The notes: generated from the sequence alone by a model not told the origin. Positions 1 through 6,715 are shown, counted from the stretch's first letter. The stretch is DNA of 7,513 bases from Thermoguttaceae bacterium (GCA_024653385.1 JANLFZ010000278.1:1-7513), one strand, 5' to 3'. Numbers and translations: made by a program.

Positions 1-924
1 GGGTGGCATTGGGGCAACCGCGGCGCGGTAACCAGCGCCGCCATCGAGAAGCCCCACCGCAGTGGCTGGCGCCCCCTGGTGGAATGCGAGTTCGACCTGG
101 CCTATGCGCCGCTGATGGAACTGGACTACGGCGCCGGACGGCTGATGGTCTGCACCCTCGACCTGGAAGACCACGTTCCCCTGGACCCCGCGGCGCAGCG
201 CGTTGCCGGACGCATCGTCGACTATGCGATGCACTTTCCGCTAGCTCCCCGGGCGAGCAAGGTTGTGTATCTCGGCGGCGCGGCGGGCGCGGCGTGGCTG
301 GACCGGATCGGCGTGAGCTACGAGCGGTCCGAGTCGCTTAGCCCGGGCACCGATCTGCTGCTGGTGGGCGCGGACGCGAAGATCGACGCCTCGGCGCTTC
401 GCGCCTACGTGGAACAAGGCGGCAAGGCGTTCTTCTTGCCCCGTTCGGAGGCAGACGGACCCTTGGGTGTCACCTTCAAGCAGGCCGCGGCTGATTTCGC
501 CGGATCGCTGTCCGTGCCCGATTGGCCGGAAGCAAGGGGCCTAAGCGCCTCCGATCTGCGCTGGCGCACCTATCTCGACTCCGCCCCTTGGATCGTGGGT
601 GCCGGCGCGGATATCGGGGCCGACGGCCTGGTGGGCCGCAAAGTGATGCAAAAGGGCGTGGCGATCTATTGTCAGGTCGATCCGGACCGCTTCCAGGCGG
701 ACACCAAGACCTATTTCCGCTACACGCGGTGGAGGTGTACCCGGGCCGTGGCCCAGCTCCTGGCCAACCTCGGCGCCAGTTTCCCGGTGGACAGGCGGGT
801 ATTCGCCCCCCTCGACAACGCGGCTCCCGGCCAGGAGGCCCTCGGAACCCTGGGATACTATCATCCCGATTATCGCACCGATTTCCCCATGGGAGACAAT
901 CCCTACCGTTACTACCGATGGTAG
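1..924 (+). CDS. Glycoside-hydrolase-like protein, C-terminal fragment (5' end outside window)
   Basis: The reading frame is open from base 1 and ends at TAG 922-924, leaving 307 visible residues with no start in the window. The opening stretch has WGNRG (residues 4-8) and IEKPHRSG, then FDLAYAPLMEL (31-41) and GAGRLMVCTLDL (44-55). I recognise these from the C-terminal part of large planctomycete and Lentisphaerae proteins annotated as beta-galactosidase / GH2-type sugar-binding hydrolases. Residues about 86-130 (VVYLGG, DLLLVGADA, YVEQGGKAFFLP) look like an alternating beta/alpha, glutamine-amidotransferase-like accessory domain. The protein ends in DNPYRYYRW, which I take as the natural terminus, so the TAG is probably not a frameshift. 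The catalytic acids would lie in the missing N-terminal part, so activity and substrate cannot be read here. A non-catalytic carbohydrate-binding role is possible. It converges with the exported oxidoreductase downstream. The coding call is firm; the family name is moderate. Confidence 0.72.
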   Translation, partial: GWHWGNRGAVTSAAIEKPHRSGWRPLVECEFDLAYAPLMELDYGAGRLMVCTLDLEDHVPLDPAAQRVAGRIVDYAMHFPLAPRASKVVYLGGAAGAAWLDRIGVSYERSESLSPGTDLLLVGADAKIDASALRAYVEQGGKAFFLPRSEADGPLGVTFKQAAADFAGSLSVPDWPEARGLSASDLRWRTYLDSAPWIVGAGADIGADGLVGRKVMQKGVAIYCQVDPDRFQADTKTYFRYTRWRCTRAVAQLLANLGASFPVDRRVFAPLDNAAPGQEALGTLGYYHPDYRTDFPMGDNPYRYYRW

Positions 925-1068
925 GGCCATGGCGCAGCCGCCGCGCGCCGAACTTGGTCGAGGCAAACCGCCACGGCACGCGCGTGGCGATCCAGGAGCG
1001 GATGGCGGCCGGGTGGGCGCTGTTCTCTGACGCGCTTGGCGACGACCTCGACGCACGCCCACTGCTGA

Positions 1069-1118
1069 CCGCTGCCGGGACGGCGTTATCCGACGCACAA
1101 GCCGTGTCCCGGCAGCGG
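1069..1118. repeat. Perfect 13-bp inverted repeat between convergent genes, possible terminator
   Basis: CCGCTGCCGGGAC (1069-1081) is matched exactly by its reverse complement at 1106-1118. A further GGC/GCC pairing (1082-1084 with 1101-1103) across a 2-nt bulge leaves a 16-nt loop. It lies in the gap between the hydrolase stop (924) and the oxidoreductase stop (1157), about 40 bases past the latter. That position would suit a terminator serving both strands. Neither side has a T tract, so it is not a textbook intrinsic terminator. A 10-bp direct repeat, ACAAGCCGTG, overlaps it at 1097-1106 and 1119-1128. The dyad is seen directly; the role is inferred. Confidence 0.5.
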
Positions 1119-1156
1119 ACAAGCCGTGGCAGACTCCCAAGATTGTGCGAGCCGGT

Positions 1157-2506
1157 TTAGAGCCTCCACGGCGAACGCATGGCGCGAGCGATCCAGCGGT
1201 TGGCCTCGGCGTCGCCCGGGAATACCTCGCGCACGGGGTCCCAGCGCAGCGCGCGACCGGTCCAGTGGGCGATGCAACCGAGGTGCGAGACGATCGTCGA
1301 GCGGCATCCTGCCTCCACGTCGCAGGCGGTGCGCTTCCGCGTGCGGATGCAGTCGAGCCAGCCCTCGTGGTGATTGTGGACCGCGTGGCTGTGGTCGTTC
1401 CAGACGGGCGAACGTTCGATGACCTGTTGCGGGTAAAACTTGAGGTAGCCTTGGCGTCCGACGTGAATCCAACCGTGCTCGCCCACGAACAAGGCCCCGA
1501 ACGGCTGGATGGCGGTGTTTTCGTCCCAGCCGGGCGGTATGTCGTGTTTGCCTCGTTCGAGTTTCCAGGTGACCTGCACCAGTGTGCCCGAGGCGTACTT
1601 GTAGGTCAGCGATGGCACCTGGCCGGTCTCGGGCGGGATGATCTCGACCGGGCCGCTCTGGTCCATGCCCAGGCCCCATTGGACGACGTCGAAGGCGTGG
1701 ACCGCGTTGCTGGTCAGATTCAGTCCGCCGAAATCGCGGCAGAAGTGCCAAGGCACCACGCCGTGCGGCTGGCCGTAGGGGTGGAACGAATGATGGTAGG
1801 GCCGCCAGGGCGCGGGTCCCAGCCAGAGATCCCAGTCGAGTCCCTCGGGCACGGGCTCGGCGGGCAGGCTGACGTCGGTCGAGGTGCCCGGGAAGGTCAC
1901 GTAAACGATCTGAATCTTGCCCAGCGCGCCGGCCAACACCAAGTCGCAGGCCTTGCGGAAGGCGCCGTCGGACCGTTGTTGCAGCCCGGCCTGGAACACC
2001 CGGCCGTATCGGCGCACCGTGTCGATCATCGCGCGGGCTTCCTGGATGGTCAGGCAGCACGGCTTCTCGCAGTAGACGTCCTTGCCGGCCTTGGCAGCCA
2101 TTACGGTGGCCAGCCCTTGCCAGCGGTCGCCGGTAGCGATGACCACGGCGTCGATGTCGGGCCGGGAGATCACGTCGCGCAGATCGTTGATGGCATCGCA
2201 GCCGCGGTACTTGCCGCCTGGCGCGGCCGTGGCGTACGCCTCTTCGACAACCGCCTTGGCGCGCTCGCGGCGCGAGCGATCGACGTCGCAGACCGCGACG
2301 ACCTGGCAGGTAGGATAATTCACGAAACAACGGAGGTGTCCTTGGCCCATGGCCCCAATGCCGATCATCCCCAGAGCGATGCGGTTGCTTGGGGCCGTCG
2401 CACCGTCGAGACCGAAAACCACCGAGGGCAAGACCCAGGGGGCCGAAACCGCGGCAGCGGTTTTCAACAGACGGCGGCGCGAGAGCAAAGGCCGATTCGG
2501 TTCCAT
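1157..2506 (-). CDS. Gfo/Idh/MocA family oxidoreductase with Tat signal peptide
   Basis: This 449-residue NAD(P)-dependent oxidoreductase probably acts on a sugar or cyclitol outside the cytoplasm. Residues 9-15 (SRRRLLK) are a twin-arginine motif, followed by a hydrophobic alanine/valine stretch to about residue 32. The Rossmann dinucleotide-binding loop GIGAMG is at 49-54, and the family EKP signature is at 147-149 (CEKP). The C-terminal substrate domain contains NAVHAFDVVQWGLG (267-280), in which His270 and Asp273 are candidate active-site residues. An HHEGWLDCIRTRK stretch (379-391) is typical of the planctomycete branch. I chose ATG 2506 rather than the longer frame to 2578 because a strong Shine-Dalgarno lies 8 nt upstream and the Tat motif then sits near the N-terminus. 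Family members of this kind are abundant in planctomycetes, and their substrates are mostly unknown. Tat export fits folding around NAD(P) before secretion, as in Zymomonas glucose-fructose oxidoreductase. The gap to the ABC gene upstream is 131 bp. Confidence 0.93.
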   Translation of the reverse strand: MEPNRPLLSRRRLLKTAAAVSAPWVLPSVVFGLDGATAPSNRIALGMIGIGAMGQGHLRCFVNYPTCQVVAVCDVDRSRRERAKAVVEEAYATAAPGGKYRGCDAINDLRDVISRPDIDAVVIATGDRWQGLATVMAAKAGKDVYCEKPCCLTIQEARAMIDTVRRYGRVFQAGLQQRSDGAFRKACDLVLAGALGKIQIVYVTFPGTSTDVSLPAEPVPEGLDWDLWLGPAPWRPYHHSFHPYGQPHGVVPWHFCRDFGGLNLTSNAVHAFDVVQWGLGMDQSGPVEIIPPETGQVPSLTYKYASGTLVQVTWKLERGKHDIPPGWDENTAIQPFGALFVGEHGWIHVGRQGYLKFYPQQVIERSPVWNDHSHAVHNHHEGWLDCIRTRKRTACDVEAGCRSTIVSHLGCIAHWTGRALRWDPVREVFPGDAEANRWIARAMRSPWRL

Positions 2507-2514
2507 GATGCGTT

Positions 2515-2522
2515 CCTCCTCC
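2515..2522 (-). promoter_or_regulatory. Shine-Dalgarno that sets the oxidoreductase start
   Basis: On the minus strand GGAGGAGG is followed by an 8-nt spacer and then ATG at 2506. It is one of the two strongest ribosome binding sites in the window. It favours the shorter oxidoreductase start over the in-frame ATG 24 codons further upstream. Confidence 0.8.
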
Positions 2523-2637
2523 GGGCAGGATACAAGGATGACGGAGGCCATGATGGCACACAAAGGCCCGCCGCACAAGTCCCGGGGCTTCTAGCGGCTG
2601 GAAGGACGCGACAGGCCAAGCGTTGGGGCTTCGCGGC

Positions 2638-4644
2638 TTACGCGCTTTGCCTCAGCTCGTCGAACTGGATCTCGTACAGGCGCCGGTAGAAGTCGCAGCG
2701 GCCCAGAAGTTCGTGGTGGGTGCCGACGTCGGCCAGCCGGCCGTCCTGCACCACGGCGATCCGGTCGGCCAGCGCCAGCGCGCCGAGGCGATGGGTGATG
2801 ATCACGGTCGTGCGTCCGCGCATGAATCGCTCGAGGACTTTCTGGATGAGCTTCTCGCTTTCGAGGTCGACCTGGCTGGTGGCCTCGTCGAGGATGAGGA
2901 TGGAAGGATTGCGCAGGATCGCCCGGGCCAGGGCAATGCGTTGCCGCTGCCCGCCCGAGAGCTGCCCGCCCATCAGGCCGACCACGGTGTGGTAGCCCTC
3001 GGGCAATTCGGTTTCGATGAAGCGGTGGGCGTGAGCCTGGCGTGCCGCCTCGACGACCTCGGCCTCGGTCGCCCAAGGCGAGCCGTAACGGATGTTCGCC
3101 AGGACCGTGTCGTCGAAGAGGAGGGGGTCCTGAGTGACCAGGCCGATCTGGCGGCGCAGGTCGCGCAGGCGAACCTCGGGCAGCGGAATGCCATCGAGGC
3201 GGATGACGCCTTCGGTGGGGTCGGCGAACCGCGGGATCAGGTTGGCCAGCGTGGTTTTCCCGCAGCCGCTGGGCCCCACGATTCCCAGCGTCTCGCCGAA
3301 ACGGATCTCCAGGTTGATGTCGCAGAGCACGGGATGGCCCGGCTGGTAGGCGAAGTGGACCCCTTCGAACACTAGGCTCTTGCTGTGCCGGCCCAGGGGT
3401 CGGGGACGCGCGGGATCGCGCACCTGCGGCTCGCGGTCCAACAGGGCATAGATGCGGTCGGCCGCGGCGGCGCCGGCCTGAAGCTGGGTGAAGACGTCGG
3501 AGAGCTTGCGCGCGGGGTCGGCCGCCCCGGCCAACAGGCCGAAGAAGACCAACAGCGACTCGATCGTCAGGGGCCGCGCGCTCATGCGAATGCCCAAGAG
3601 GTGCGTCTCGCCCTGAAGCACGAGGTAGGCCCCCGCCAGCATCGCCAGGCAGATGATCAACATGCCCATCACCTCGATGACCGGCTTCGAAAGGGCGTCC
3701 CAACCGGCGATGCGCATCGACTTCTGGAAGTATTTCTTGCACACCCGCTGGAACCGCCTGCGCTCTTGGCGTTCCATGGTGAAGGCCTTCACGATCTTAA
3801 TGCCTTGGAAGGTCTCGGCCAGGGTGTTGTAGAGTTGAGCCATTTCTTCCATGGCGCGGCGGTTGGCTCGCTTGAGCGTCCGGGCCAAGGCGCGGATCAA
3901 CAAGGCAGCCAACGGAGCGATGACCAGGGAGAGCACCAAGAGCCGCCAGCAGATCAACGCGGCGCCGATCAGGCAGGCCGCCATCTTCAGCGGCTCCCGC
4001 ACCAGCTTGCCGAAGAGGATGTTCATGCCGGTCACCAGGGCCTGCATGTCGTTGGTGAAGCGGCTCATCAGGTCGCTGGTCCCTTCGTTGCCGAAGGTGG
4101 CGACGTCCATGCGCAGCGTGCGCGCGAAGAACAAACGCTGTAGCTCGAGGCCGCCCAGGTTCGCGAGCCTGGCCACCAAGAGGTTGTTGGCCACCAGGAA
4201 CAGATCCTTGACCAGCGTTCCCAACAGCACCAGCCCGAGAAACAGCAACAGCGTGCGGAACGGGGCGCGGGGCAGGTAGTCGTCGATCCAGGGGCGTACC
4301 CACTCGTAGCGGGCCAGGGTGTTCTGCTCGGCCTCCAAGCGGGCCTCGGCCTGAGCCAACCTCGCCGCGGCTTGCTTCTTCCGGGCCTCGTCGGGCGCCG
4401 CCAAGTCCTTTTCGGCCTCGCTTCGCGCTTGGGTCCACTGGCGAACATTCGCCCGCGACTTCTGGATCTCCTCGGCGATCCAGTCCTGAAGCGACTGGTT
4501 GCGTCCGGCGATCACCACGAACGGATACAATGCGGTGATGTTCCCTCCCCACAGCCCACCCACCAGCAAGGCGGTGAGTACCGAGGCGACGAAGGTTACG
4601 CGATGGCGCAGCGCAAGACGGAGGGCCCTGCCGAAACTGTTCAT
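2638..4644 (-). CDS. MsbA-type ABC exporter, fused permease and ATPase
   Basis: This 668-residue half-transporter has an N-terminal membrane domain fused to an ATPase, which is expected to dimerise in the inner membrane and export a lipid, drug or similar amphiphile. Hydrophobic segments are seen at about 15-46, 129-153, 220-252, 322-345 and 358-375. The ATPase domain (about 424-660) is complete: A-loop Tyr433, Walker A GPSGCGKTT (457-465), Q-loop Gln505, signature LSGGQ (562-566), Walker B ILILDEA (582-588) and H-loop His618. The D-loop reads SQVD instead of the common SALD, keeping the aspartate. Between the first and second membrane segments is a charged, Ala/Glu/Arg-rich stretch (about 52-115) that looks like a helical hairpin or coiled coil. 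This makes the protein longer than MsbA (about 580). ATG 4644 is the first start after an in-frame TAG. An AGG directly abuts it, so the Shine-Dalgarno is poor. The substrate cannot be read from sequence. Confidence 0.93.
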   Translation of the reverse strand: MNSFGRALRLALRHRVTFVASVLTALLVGGLWGGNITALYPFVVIAGRNQSLQDWIAEEIQKSRANVRQWTQARSEAEKDLAAPDEARKKQAAARLAQAEARLEAEQNTLARYEWVRPWIDDYLPRAPFRTLLLFLGLVLLGTLVKDLFLVANNLLVARLANLGGLELQRLFFARTLRMDVATFGNEGTSDLMSRFTNDMQALVTGMNILFGKLVREPLKMAACLIGAALICWRLLVLSLVIAPLAALLIRALARTLKRANRRAMEEMAQLYNTLAETFQGIKIVKAFTMERQERRRFQRVCKKYFQKSMRIAGWDALSKPVIEVMGMLIICLAMLAGAYLVLQGETHLLGIRMSARPLTIESLLVFFGLLAGAADPARKLSDVFTQLQAGAAAADRIYALLDREPQVRDPARPRPLGRHSKSLVFEGVHFAYQPGHPVLCDINLEIRFGETLGIVGPSGCGKTTLANLIPRFADPTEGVIRLDGIPLPEVRLRDLRRQIGLVTQDPLLFDDTVLANIRYGSPWATEAEVVEAARQAHAHRFIETELPEGYHTVVGLMGGQLSGGQRQRIALARAILRNPSILILDEATSQVDLESEKLIQKVLERFMRGRTTVIITHRLGALALADRIAVVQDGRLADVGTHHELLGRCDFYRRLYEIQFDELRQSA

Positions 4645-4833
4645 CCTTGAGCGCTTTCTGCGAAGCTTGGCAATCTAGGCAGTCTGAGGCGATTTGATTC
4701 GCAATGGCGTCCGTGCGACCCGCGGGCTAGGACCGTTGTAGCAAAATCGAGCCCGTCGGCCAAGTTGAAAACGGCAGTTGCCGCGCGGATTGGCGGATTT
4801 GCCGCAAAGCCAAAGCGTGCCCGCCGGGTTGCC

Positions 4834-4845
4834 GTCCACGTGGAC
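4834..4845. promoter_or_regulatory. Perfect 12-bp palindrome, candidate operator upstream of nagB
   Basis: GTCCACGTGGAC is its own reverse complement. It ends 10 bases before the TTGACA hexamer at 4856-4861, a normal position for a dimeric regulator site next to a promoter. nagB genes are often controlled by amino-sugar-responsive regulators such as NagC or the GntR-type NagR, but I cannot match this word to either. The palindrome is seen directly; the operator role is inferred. Confidence 0.35.
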
Positions 4846-4855
4846 CATGAGGTGG

Positions 4856-4891
4856 TTGACAGGGCCCCTTGGGCCGGCGAAACTCTAGATT
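4856..4891 (+). promoter_or_regulatory. Possible nagB promoter with consensus -35 and weak -10
   Basis: TTGACA at 4856-4861 matches the sigma-70 -35 consensus. At the ideal 17-nt spacing the -10 would be GAAACT (4879-4884), a weak match. The better hexamer TAGATT (4886-4891) is 24 nt away, too far for a standard promoter. The spacer holds a GGCCC-CTT-GGGCC dyad (4863-4875). Either transcription start would leave an nagB leader of roughly 80-95 nt. Confidence 0.35.
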
Positions 4892-4928
4892 TTCGGCGAT
4901 CGCCTTTGGGCGAGGCTTGTCGAGGCGG

Positions 4929-4943
4929 GCCGGTTGCACCGGC
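4929..4943 (+). repeat. 6-bp hairpin in the presumed nagB leader
   Basis: GCCGGT and ACCGGC flank a 3-nt TGC loop. It lies about 37 bases before the nagB ATG, downstream of the candidate promoter. It could be a leader hairpin or a second operator half. Six-base dyads are fairly common in DNA this GC-rich, so the role is unproven. Confidence 0.3.
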
Positions 4944-4969
4944 GCGATTGGACCACTCGTTGACGACGC

Positions 4970-4974
4970 GAGGA
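4970..4974 (+). promoter_or_regulatory. nagB Shine-Dalgarno
   Basis: GAGGA is followed by a 6-nt spacer and ATG 4981. It supports this start over the in-frame upstream extension to 4765, which adds low-complexity residues that NagB proteins lack. Confidence 0.7.
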
Positions 4975-4980
4975 CGCTCT

Positions 4981-5763
4981 ATGGAAGTCATCATCAGCGA
5001 AACCTACGAAGAGATGAGCCGTCTGGCAGCGCGCGAGGTCGCCAGGATGCTCAACAGCAAGCCGAATGCGGTGTTGGGTCTGGCGACCGGCTCCACGCCG
5101 CTGGGGCTCTACAAGGAACTCGTGCGGATGCACAAGGAGGAGGGCCTCGATTTCTCCCAGGTGACCACGTTCAATCTCGACGAGTACGTGGGCCTGACCA
5201 AGGACCATCCGCAAAGCTACCACTACTTCATGCACGAGAATCTGTTCAAGCACATCAACATTCCCGTGCAGAACGTGTATATCCCCTCGGGGACGACCGA
5301 CAACTACCGGGCCTTTTGCGCCTGGTACGAGCAGCGGATCCGGGAGGTGGGGGGCATCGATCTCCAGATCTTGGGGATTGGATCCGACGGGCACATCGCG
5401 TTCAACGAGCCGTCCAGCTCGCTGGGCTCGCGCACGCGGATCAAGACGCTGGCGCGCCAGACGATCGAAGACAATGCCCGGTTTTTCGAGAAGATCGAGG
5501 ATGTGCCGGTCTTCGCCATCACGATGGGCGTGGGCACGATCCTCGAGGCCCGGCAGATCATCCTGGTTGCCAACGGCGAGAAGAAGGCCGACGCCGTCGC
5601 CAGGGCCGTCGAGGGGCCGGTGACGAGCATGATCACGGCCAGCGCGCTCCAGCTTCATCCGGACTGCACCGTGTTTCTCGATCGCCCGGCGGCCGGCAAG
5701 CTCCAGATGATCGATTACTACCAGTGGGTCCAAGCCAAGCAGCCCGGGGCGCCGAAGACCTGA
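4981..5763 (+). CDS. nagB: Glucosamine-6-phosphate deaminase
   Basis: This 260-residue cytoplasmic enzyme converts glucosamine 6-phosphate and water to fructose 6-phosphate and ammonium, bringing amino sugars such as GlcNAc into glycolysis. Its length is close to E. coli NagB (266), and homology starts at the chosen ATG. The phosphate-binding loop LATGSTPLG is at 34-42. FNLDEYVGL (64-72) supplies Asp67, equivalent to E. coli Asp72. GIGSDGHIAFNEP (132-144) supplies Asp136, His138 and Glu143, equivalent to Asp141, His143 and Glu148. SRTRIKT (150-156) keeps the Arg and Lys that bind the allosteric activator GlcNAc-6-P in E. coli, so allosteric control is plausible. No nagA or sugar transporter is adjacent in the window, so nagB appears to be transcribed alone. 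It diverges from the ABC exporter and converges on rnc. The call is very secure. Confidence 0.97.
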   Translation: MEVIISETYEEMSRLAAREVARMLNSKPNAVLGLATGSTPLGLYKELVRMHKEEGLDFSQVTTFNLDEYVGLTKDHPQSYHYFMHENLFKHINIPVQNVYIPSGTTDNYRAFCAWYEQRIREVGGIDLQILGIGSDGHIAFNEPSSSLGSRTRIKTLARQTIEDNARFFEKIEDVPVFAITMGVGTILEARQIILVANGEKKADAVARAVEGPVTSMITASALQLHPDCTVFLDRPAAGKLQMIDYYQWVQAKQPGAPKT

Positions 5764-5828
5764 CGGCGTTGGTCAAGCGCAGTGGACGCCGGAAGGGGAC
5801 AGGCCCAAGTTCGCGCTCCTTCGCCGCG

Positions 5829-5850
5829 AAAACGGGGGGAGACTCCCCGT
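5829..5850 (-). terminator. Candidate intrinsic terminator of rnc
   Basis: Read on the minus strand, ACGGGG (5850-5845) pairs with CCCCGT (5837-5832) around a 7-nt loop and runs straight into TTTTC. It begins 44 bases past the rnc stop, in the gap between convergent nagB and rnc. The stem and T run are short, so the strength is uncertain. A second dyad (CCGTGA/TCACGG, 5847-5862) overlaps it and could form instead. Confidence 0.45.
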
Positions 5851-5894
5851 GAACGGTCACGGCCAGGGCAGAGGGCCGGGCAGGCGCGTCGACG

Positions 5895-6632
5895 TCAATC
5901 CGAGGGGAACGGCGGCGGCTGGCCGTTGAGTTCGTTCAAGGCGTTGCGCGCGGCGCGCTGCTCGGCCTCTTTCTTGTTCCGGCCCCATGCCGGCTGATAG
6001 CGGTTCGAGCCGATCTGGGCCGAGATCTTGAAGCACTTGCTGTGATCGGGGCCTTTTTCGTCGAGGAGCTGATAGGTCGGCGTGACGCCGTGCTCGCGCT
6101 GGGCAACCTGTTGGAGGAGCGACTTGTAGTTCCCGCCCACGTCGCCGCCGGCAGCCGCTTCGATCTCCGGACCGAGCCAGCGCTGGATGAAGGGCCTGGC
6201 GGCCGCGTCGCCTCCGTCGAGGTAGATCGCGGCGATGAGCGATTCGAAGACGTCGGCCAACAGGGAGCTGGGCACGTTGGGACTGGTCGTCATGCCCTTG
6301 CCGAGAATGAGGAAGTCCTTCATTCCCAGGGCCTGGCTGATGCGGGCGCACGTCTGCCGGCTGACGACGATCGACTTCAGGCGAGTCATTTCGCCTTCAA
6401 GATAATCGGGGAACATGCGGTAGAGCATCTCGCAGACCACCGCCCCGAGGATGGCGTCGCCGAGAAACTCCATGCGCTCGTTCGAGGCCAACCGGTGCAA
6501 GGCCCCCGAGGCATGGGTAAGGGCCGCCCGCAATAGGCCCTTGTCTCGAAATGTGTAGCCAATCCGTTCTTCGCATGCCCGAAGCACGGGCGCCAAATCC
6601 GCGTCCGTGTCGGGGTGCCCATCCGTACTCAT
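5895..6632 (-). CDS. rnc: Ribonuclease III
   Basis: This 245-residue endonuclease cleaves double-stranded RNA as a homodimer, in rRNA precursor processing and mRNA turnover. The catalytic domain holds the family signature NERMEFLGDA (51-60), with Glu52, Glu55 and Asp59 matching E. coli Glu38, Glu41 and Asp45. LLADVFESLIAAIYLDGG (124-141) gives Asp127 and Glu130, matching Asp114 and Glu117, so every Mg-binding acidic residue is present. A double-stranded-RNA-binding domain follows (about 168-236), with GPDHSKCF and the KKEAEQRAA helix. The length is normal for the family. ATG 6632 is preferred over an in-frame TTG at 6650: both lie ahead of the conserved core, and neither has more than a weak Shine-Dalgarno (GGCGG before the ATG). 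rnc is not linked here to era, recO, lepB or acpP, common partners elsewhere. It has its own likely promoter at 6687-6715 and lies 131 bp downstream of the small WDFEP protein gene. Confidence 0.97.
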   Translation of the reverse strand: MSTDGHPDTDADLAPVLRACEERIGYTFRDKGLLRAALTHASGALHRLASNERMEFLGDAILGAVVCEMLYRMFPDYLEGEMTRLKSIVVSRQTCARISQALGMKDFLILGKGMTTSPNVPSSLLADVFESLIAAIYLDGGDAAARPFIQRWLGPEIEAAAGGDVGGNYKSLLQQVAQREHGVTPTYQLLDEKGPDHSKCFKISAQIGSNRYQPAWGRNKKEAEQRAARNALNELNGQPPPFPSD

Positions 6633-6686
6633 ACCGCCGACTCGTGCCAAACGCGTGACCCCACCACGGGGCAGGCCCCATAGACA

Positions 6687-6715
6687 AGCCTATCAGGGGA
6701 GTCGATTTCTGTCAA
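6687..6715 (-). promoter_or_regulatory. Likely sigma-70-type promoter of rnc
   Basis: On the minus strand TTGACA (6715-6710) is followed by a 17-nt spacer and TAGGCT (6692-6687). The -35 is perfect, the spacing ideal, and the -10 keeps the three most conserved positions (T1, A2, T6). Transcription would start near 6680, giving a leader of about 48 nt. That leader contains GGGG-CCTG-CCCC followed by another GGGG, so two short alternative stems are possible. It is the best promoter in the window. Confidence 0.55.

Larger units (their letters stand above)
4645..4980. other. Divergent intergenic region between ABC exporter and nagB
   Basis: These 336 bases separate two divergent starts, so they should hold at least two promoters. 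I see no credible gene. The open frames across it are arginine/proline-rich and look like chance frames in GC-rich DNA. The nagB-proximal half is rich in dyads: palindromes at 4834-4845 and 4895-4904, a GGCCC/GGGCC dyad at 4863-4875 and a hairpin at 4929-4943. The exporter-proximal half (4645-4800) shows no promoter I would defend. TTGCGA and TAGATT occur on the minus strand (4699-4704 and 4672-4677), but 21 nt apart, which is too wide. Confidence 0.6.

Noticed and set aside
925..1160. Plus-strand frame continuing past the hydrolase stop, suggesting a frameshifted extension
   Set aside because: The hydrolase already ends in the DNPYRYYRW terminus I expect for its family, and the downstream frame has no recognisable similarity.
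2550..2578. Possible minus-strand promoter for the oxidoreductase (TTGTGC, 17 nt, CATCAT)
   Set aside because: The spacing is ideal but the hexamers match consensus at only 3 and 4 of 6 positions, which is near background in a 131-bp gap.
2584..2632. Direct repeat GGGGCTTC at 2584-2591 and 2625-2632
   Set aside because: Two copies of an 8-mer in a GC-rich gap, with no further symmetry or boundary feature.
1145..2689. 514-codon open frame on the plus strand, antisense to the oxidoreductase
   Set aside because: The opposite strand encodes a clear family with all its motifs. This frame has no recognisable domain and arises from the high third-position GC of the real gene.
2623..4143. Two long plus-strand frames (250 and 252 codons) antisense to the ABC exporter
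   Set aside because: They mirror the exporter's codons, have Gln/His/Arg-rich composition and show no conserved motif or good ribosome site.
4895..4904. GGCGATCGCC, containing the cyanobacterial HIP1 octamer GCGATCGC
   Set aside because: I noticed it only here, and the other genes are planctomycete-like. A single 8-mer in GC-rich DNA is not evidence of a HIP1 system.
4765..4980. N-terminal extension of nagB
   Set aside because: NagB homology begins at the ATG at 4981, which has a good Shine-Dalgarno. The extension is arginine/alanine-rich filler across the promoter region.
4641..4994. 117-codon minus-strand frame ending in a 4-bp ATGA overlap with the ABC start
   Set aside because: The overlap looks operon-like, but the protein is low-complexity, unrecognised and runs into nagB on the opposite strand. 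It also covers the likely nagB promoter.
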